DNA of 64,000 nt. Source: Tateyamaria sp. syn59. Its GTDB lineage: Bacteria > Pseudomonadota > Alphaproteobacteria > Rhodobacterales > Rhodobacteraceae. The position numbers and the translations under genes were made by a program. Shown here in pieces: positions 60,722 to 64,000 of this stretch; position 1 is the stretch's first letter, and each line of letters starts with the position of its first letter. The stretch spans positions 248,001-312,000 of the forward strand of contig NZ_VCBA01000006.1 of the NCBI RefSeq assembly GCF_007995245.1, read 5' to 3'. Under the pieces are notes generated by a model, which did not search any database, was not told the origin of the DNA, and worked only from the letters and a program-made list of their open reading frames with translations.

Positions 60722-62410
60722 TCAGCCGAGGATGCGGCGGGCGATGACTTGCGCCTGAATTTCGGCGGCACCTTCGAAGATGTTGAGGATGCGGGCGTCG
60801 CAGAGGACGCGGGAAATTTTGTACTCCAGCGCGAAACCGTTGCCGCCGTGGATCTGCAACCCGTTGTCAGCAGCCGCCCACGCCACGCGGGCGCCCAGCA
60901 GTTTGGCCATGCCTGCCTCGACATCGCAGCGACGGCCCTCATCCTTCTCGAACGCCGAGAAGTAGGTCAGTTGGCGCGCCACCATAATCTCGACCGCCAT
61001 CATCGCCAGCTTGTTGGCGACGCGGGGGAAGTTGATCAGCGCCTTGCCGAACTGTTTGCGGTCCAGAGCGTATTGCATCGAGATGTCGAGCGCGGACTGC
61101 GCCACGCCGATGGCGCGGGCCGCTGTCTGGATGCGGGCCGATTCGAAGGTTTCCATCAGCTGTTTGAAGCCTTTGCCCTCTTCCCCGCCGAGCAGGTTCT
61201 CGCCCTGCACATGGAAGTTGTCGAAGCCCAGTTCGTATTCCTTCATGCCGCGGTAGCCGAGCACTTCGATCTCGCCGCCGGTCATGCCGTCGGTGGGGAA
61301 GGGATTTTCCTCGGTGCCGGGTGTCTTTTCAGCCAGGAACATCGACAGACCCTTGTAGTCGGTCGTGTTCGGATCAGTGCGCGCGAGCAGCGTCATCACT
61401 TGCGTGCGCGTAGCGTGGGTGATCCAGGTCTTGTTGCCCGTGATCTTGTAGTCGCCGTTGTCATCCTTGACCGCGCGGGTGCGCAGGGAGCCGAGGTCAG
61501 AGCCGGTGTTTGGCTCCGTGAAGACGGCCGTGGGCATCGTTTCGGCGCTGGCCAGTTGCGGCAGCCACTTTTGTTTCTGTTCTTCGGTGCCGCCCGCTAT
61601 GATCAGCTCGGCCGCAATCTCGGAGCGGGTGCCGAGGGAGCCGACGCCGATGTAACCGCGCGACAATTCTTCGGACACGACACACATGGACGCTTTGGAA
61701 AGGCCAAAGCCTCCATATTCTTCGGGGATGGTCAGGCCAAAGACACCCATCTCGGCCAGTTCCTCGATCACCTCCATCGGGATAAGTTCATCCTTGAGGT
61801 GCCAGTCATGGGCAAAAGGCTCGACCTTTTCGATGGCGTAGCGGCGGAACTGTTCGCGGATCATTTCCAGCTCTTCGTCGAGGCCGGAGGCGCCCACGGT
61901 GATTTCCGCGCTGCGTTCCTGCATCAGCTCGACAAGCCGGATGCGGGCGGCTTGCGTGTTGCCGCCCTGGGTGAGCGTCATCACCGCGGGGTCCATCATG
62001 CCGCGCATGTCGTCTTGGCTGAGCCCAAGATCCTGAAGGCGCAGCACTTCGCCCTGGTTCATCTGGATGCCGCCGTAGATCTGCCAAAGGTATTCACCAA
62101 AGGCGATCTGGTGAATCAGCGCCTCAACCTCGCCAAACTTGGACTGCGCTTCCAGTGCGTCGGCCCATTTCTGCATCTGGCGCAGCGATTCGGAGTATGT
62201 GGCGAGCCACGCCAGACCGTGGGCTGCGGTCTGATTCTCTTCCACAAGCTCGCCGGATACGCGGCCATCGACGCTCAGTTGGTCGCGCAGGCGCGTGCGC
62301 GCAAGTTCCGTGATCTTTTCGACGGGTTTCAGCGCCGCACGTGTCAGACCAAGCAGGTCATCCAGCAAAATGGGCGTGACCGCCCCCATATCCTGTCCGT
62401 CATGTGCCAT
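60722..62410 (-). CDS. mcd: (2S)-methylsuccinyl-CoA dehydrogenase
   Basis: 562 residues from ATG 62410. It is an acyl-CoA dehydrogenase with an extra N-terminal helical domain of about 180 residues, the mark of Mcd, which oxidises methylsuccinyl-CoA to mesaconyl-CoA in the ethylmalonyl-CoA pathway for acetate assimilation. The ACAD core starts near residue 180: FGLTIPEEYGGFGLSKASMC, AVFTEPNTGSDLGSLRTRAV, GNKTWITHATRTQVMTLLAR and the C-terminal GLQIHGGNGFALEYKISRVL then CDARILNIFEGAAEIQAQVI. No pathway partner is adjacent. A PhaR-type site lies upstream. Confidence 0.9.
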   Translation of the reverse strand: MAHDGQDMGAVTPILLDDLLGLTRAALKPVEKITELARTRLRDQLSVDGRVSGELVEENQTAAHGLAWLATYSESLRQMQKWADALEAQSKFGEVEALIHQIAFGEYLWQIYGGIQMNQGEVLRLQDLGLSQDDMRGMMDPAVMTLTQGGNTQAARIRLVELMQERSAEITVGASGLDEELEMIREQFRRYAIEKVEPFAHDWHLKDELIPMEVIEELAEMGVFGLTIPEEYGGFGLSKASMCVVSEELSRGYIGVGSLGTRSEIAAELIIAGGTEEQKQKWLPQLASAETMPTAVFTEPNTGSDLGSLRTRAVKDDNGDYKITGNKTWITHATRTQVMTLLARTDPNTTDYKGLSMFLAEKTPGTEENPFPTDGMTGGEIEVLGYRGMKEYELGFDNFHVQGENLLGGEEGKGFKQLMETFESARIQTAARAIGVAQSALDISMQYALDRKQFGKALINFPRVANKLAMMAVEIMVARQLTYFSAFEKDEGRRCDVEAGMAKLLGARVAWAAADNGLQIHGGNGFALEYKISRVLCDARILNIFEGAAEIQAQVIARRILG

Positions 62411-62520
62411 GCCTTGGCTCCTCGTTTTAAGCTTCGTCACGGCTTACCTAGTTCGCAGGTGCAGCGCAACAAATATTCATTTTGGTGCGGCTGTTTGTTC
62501 GTTTCTTGCGTGGCAATATA

Positions 62521-62531
62521 CTGCAGTGCAG
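62521..62531. promoter_or_regulatory. Candidate PhaR-type site upstream of mcd
   Basis: CTGC-AGT-GCAG matches the CTGC-N3/4-GCAG element reported for PhaR of Paracoccus and Rhodobacter. It is 111 bp upstream of the mcd ATG. PhaR couples polyhydroxybutyrate status to acetyl-CoA metabolism, which fits an ethylmalonyl-CoA pathway gene. Confidence 0.4.
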
Positions 62532-62569
62532 CATCGACGTCGCGCACTTTAAGTATGCCACAAAATAAA

Positions 62570-62592
62570 ACCGCGCCCAAGTTGGGCGCGGT
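62570..62592 (-). terminator. Strong intrinsic terminator of the XRE gene
   Basis: ACCGCGCCCAA-G-TTGGGCGCGGT, a perfect 11-bp palindrome, followed on the minus strand by TTTATTTTG. The transcript from the XRE gene ends here, leaving an 86-base 3' UTR with two tiny ORFs. Confidence 0.88.
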
Positions 62593-62678
62593 GTCACTCG
62601 TACAACTACTATCCTTTGGAACCCTCGGTGCCGCCGGAGGTCATGCACCGTAAGGGTTTTCTTGCATCATGACGCGAG

Positions 62679-63038
62679 TCAGGACGCCTTGCGCGCGACG
62701 GTCAGGCCCGACACGTCCTCGATGAACGTCACGATTCGCGACTTGATTCTCTCGTCCTCGATCGTGGCGAGCGCGTTCACAATATCGAGACCGCGATCGT
62801 TGCGGTTGGCGGGTTCCGGCTCGGCCAGCCCCTCAAAGAAATAGGACGTGGGCACGTCGAGGATGCGCGACAGTTCGAAAAGGCGGCTGGCCGCGATGCG
62901 GTTCGACCCGATTTCGTACTTCTGGATCTGCTGGAAAGACAGGTCCAAACGCTTTGCTACATCGGTTTGCGACATCCGCCGCAGCGTGCGGATTTGCTTC
63001 AGGCGTTTGCCGACGTGAACATCTACTGGGTGTGACAT
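62679..63038 (-). CDS. XRE family regulator
   Basis: 119 residues: KRLKQIRTLRRMSQTDVAKR then LDLSFQQIQKYEIGSNRIAA is a classical lambda-repressor HTH; RLFELSRILDVPTSYFFEGL then a C-terminal helical region (ALATIEDERIKSRIVTFIED). This type is common in alphaproteobacteria and usually controls envelope or cell-cycle genes. Divergent from the LysR-like gene; a long inverted repeat lies between. Confidence 0.92.
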   Translation of the reverse strand: MSHPVDVHVGKRLKQIRTLRRMSQTDVAKRLDLSFQQIQKYEIGSNRIAASRLFELSRILDVPTSYFFEGLAEPEPANRNDRGLDIVNALATIEDERIKSRIVTFIEDVSGLTVARKAS

Positions 63039-63138
63039 ACTAATTACCTCCGGTTGATCTACACAGAGTAGTCGCCGAGTACACGCACAGGTTCAATTGG
63101 CTAGTTTTGCACCCCAGACCACACGTAAATGTTGCATT

Positions 63139-63182
63139 AATGTATGATTCATTTAACATTGACGTATTGCTGATCATACATT
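63139..63182. repeat. 10-bp inverted repeat in the divergent promoter region
   Basis: AATGTATGAT (63139-63148) and ATCATACATT (63173-63182) are perfect complements with centres 34 bp apart, about three helical turns. A second pair, AATGTT / AACATT, overlaps (63128 and 63154). The region is AT-rich. It abuts the GTG of the LysR-like gene and lies 101 bp from the XRE start, so it is a candidate operator. Confidence 0.5.
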
Positions 63183-63192
63183 GGGTTTGCCT

Positions 63193-64000
63193 GTGAATGC
63201 CCCGACGCGCAACTTGACTGACGTGAACCAACCGCTCCTGTTCGAGATGATACGCTCGTTCACGACGCTGGCGCAGACGTTGAATCTGTCCCATGCGGTG
63301 ACAGAGTTGAACAGCACGCGTCAGACGGTGCGGCGTCATATCTCGCAGCTGGAGGAATTGCGCGGAGAAGAGCTGTTTCAGACACGCGACCGCCGGTACG
63401 AGCTGACCGAGGCGGGCGAAGCGGCGCTGCCCGAGGCGCGTGAACTTCTGATGCATGCCCGCGCGTGGTCGAAGGGGCAGACAGGTGTACGCAGCGCGCT
63501 CCAATACCTTCAGGCCCAGGCGGGCGACTGGGTCTTTTACCAGCAGCAGCAACCCATGGGCGACATCTGGTATGACGAGTCGATCCTGCTGCGCGAGACC
63601 TATCGCGCATGGGTCATGGGCGCGGGCGAGATTGAAAATCCGGCACTGGCGCATGTTCGGCCCTACCTGATGGTGTATCGGAATTCTGATTCGGGCTGGA
63701 TCTGTGTCGAATTCGGCCAGCGCTCGGCATACGTGAATTGGTTTGGACAGGATTACGCACGCTCAAGTATCGGTCGCCCTATTGCGCGCCTACCTGCCGG
63801 TGAGGAATTCGGTCGGATGCTGGATCAGTCATTTTTGGATATTCAAACCACGCAGATGGCGCGGCTGGATCACGTGTTCACGCGGATGCCCGGCCGGAAC
63901 GACGCAGGGCCGGTCACAATGGCCTACCAACGCCTTATGATGGCAGGATTTTTTCCCGATCGTTCCCCCTCCGTCATGACGCTGGTTGTGCCCACCGTAA
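63193..64000 (+). CDS. LysR-like regulator with atypical effector domain (3' end outside window)
   Basis: Open frame from GTG 63193 to the window end without a stop (269 codons). Residues 15-70 form a LysR-type HTH (LAQTLNLSHAVTELNSTRQT then VRRHISQLEELRGEELFQTR, with RDRRYELTEAGEAALPEARE). The rest lacks the usual LysR substrate-binding strands and instead reads as a compact alpha/beta region (WVFYQQQQPMGDIWYDESIL; SIGRPIARLPAGEEFGRMLD; MAYQRLMMAGFFPDRSPSVM) that looks PAS-like. The alternative start is ATG 63248. Regulator of unknown targets, divergent from the XRE gene. Confidence 0.8.
   Translation, partial: MNAPTRNLTDVNQPLLFEMIRSFTTLAQTLNLSHAVTELNSTRQTVRRHISQLEELRGEELFQTRDRRYELTEAGEAALPEARELLMHARAWSKGQTGVRSALQYLQAQAGDWVFYQQQQPMGDIWYDESILLRETYRAWVMGAGEIENPALAHVRPYLMVYRNSDSGWICVEFGQRSAYVNWFGQDYARSSIGRPIARLPAGEEFGRMLDQSFLDIQTTQMARLDHVFTRMPGRNDAGPVTMAYQRLMMAGFFPDRSPSVMTLVVPTV

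Noticed and set aside
60668-62653. 661-codon rightward ORF across mcd
   Set aside because: Antisense shadow of a well-supported acyl-CoA dehydrogenase; no start site or domain of its own.

Overview
The window is a GC-rich stretch of an alphaproteobacterial chromosome, almost certainly from an aerobic anoxygenic phototrophic member of the Rhodobacterales (roseobacter type). Evidence: the edge of a bacteriochlorophyll gene cluster (bchE-bchJ), methylsuccinyl-CoA dehydrogenase of the ethylmalonyl-CoA pathway, F0 ATP synthase genes (atpI-B-E-B'-F) separated from F1, a triple deformylase locus ahead of fmt, and candidate CtrA, FnrL and PhaR sites. No phage, IS element, CRISPR array, rRNA or tRNA was recognised.

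Layout. 1-2975: end of the photosynthesis cluster plus an unidentified membrane protein. 3086-11896 (leftward): the ffh-rpsP-rimM-trmD-rplS-rpmE translation operon, expanded by bluB, a chorismate mutase and six tandem GNAT acetyltransferases. 12162-13122: tenA under a TPP riboswitch, with a 42-codon leader ORF whose stop overlaps the tenA start. 13246-20058: accessory genes (cytochrome c, DinB protein, azoreductase with divergent LysR, EamA permease, transglutaminase, ArsR, DUF1127, second LysR). 20185-22907: F0 operon. 23026-29429: orphan PstB-like ATPase, FadR-type regulator, lipoprotein, SMC and small exported or membrane proteins. 29554-32572 (leftward): cobC-cobD-lytic transglycosylase. 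32687-36217: CtrA-box response regulator, glutathionyl-hydroquinone reductase, a small XRE/membrane-protein pair with its operator, and a glycine-rich orphan. 36475-41088: PatB, then def-def-def-fmt, then small exported proteins. 41321-47282 (leftward): rnhA, methyltransferase, small conserved genes, LysE, an alkaline phosphatase homologue with altered metal ligands, ispH, LuxR. 47442-58746: NYN protein, folK, rpoZ-rsh, pdxJ, acpS, lepB-rnc-era-recO. 58730-64000: META protein, TetR, LysE, methylsuccinyl-CoA dehydrogenase, XRE regulator and a LysR-like gene cut by the window end.

The strongest unexplained signal is a family of three intergenic arrays (6949-7000, 24735-24775, 60511-60561) of the heptamer GTRCACC repeated at about 11 bp, one helical turn, all in the same orientation; two carry the same lead-in (AAACAGRGTGTCACC) and two are flanked by GTTAACGC. 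They do not look like CRISPR, REP or a regulator site I can name. Other points worth follow-up: the alkaline phosphatase in which three zinc-ligand histidines appear replaced; a third deformylase lacking both its metal cysteine and its catalytic glutamate; a Shine-Dalgarno hairpin before luxR; a 32-codon membrane microprotein; and two kinds of short dispersed palindromic element.

All calls come from reading the sequence and translations by eye; no database search was run.
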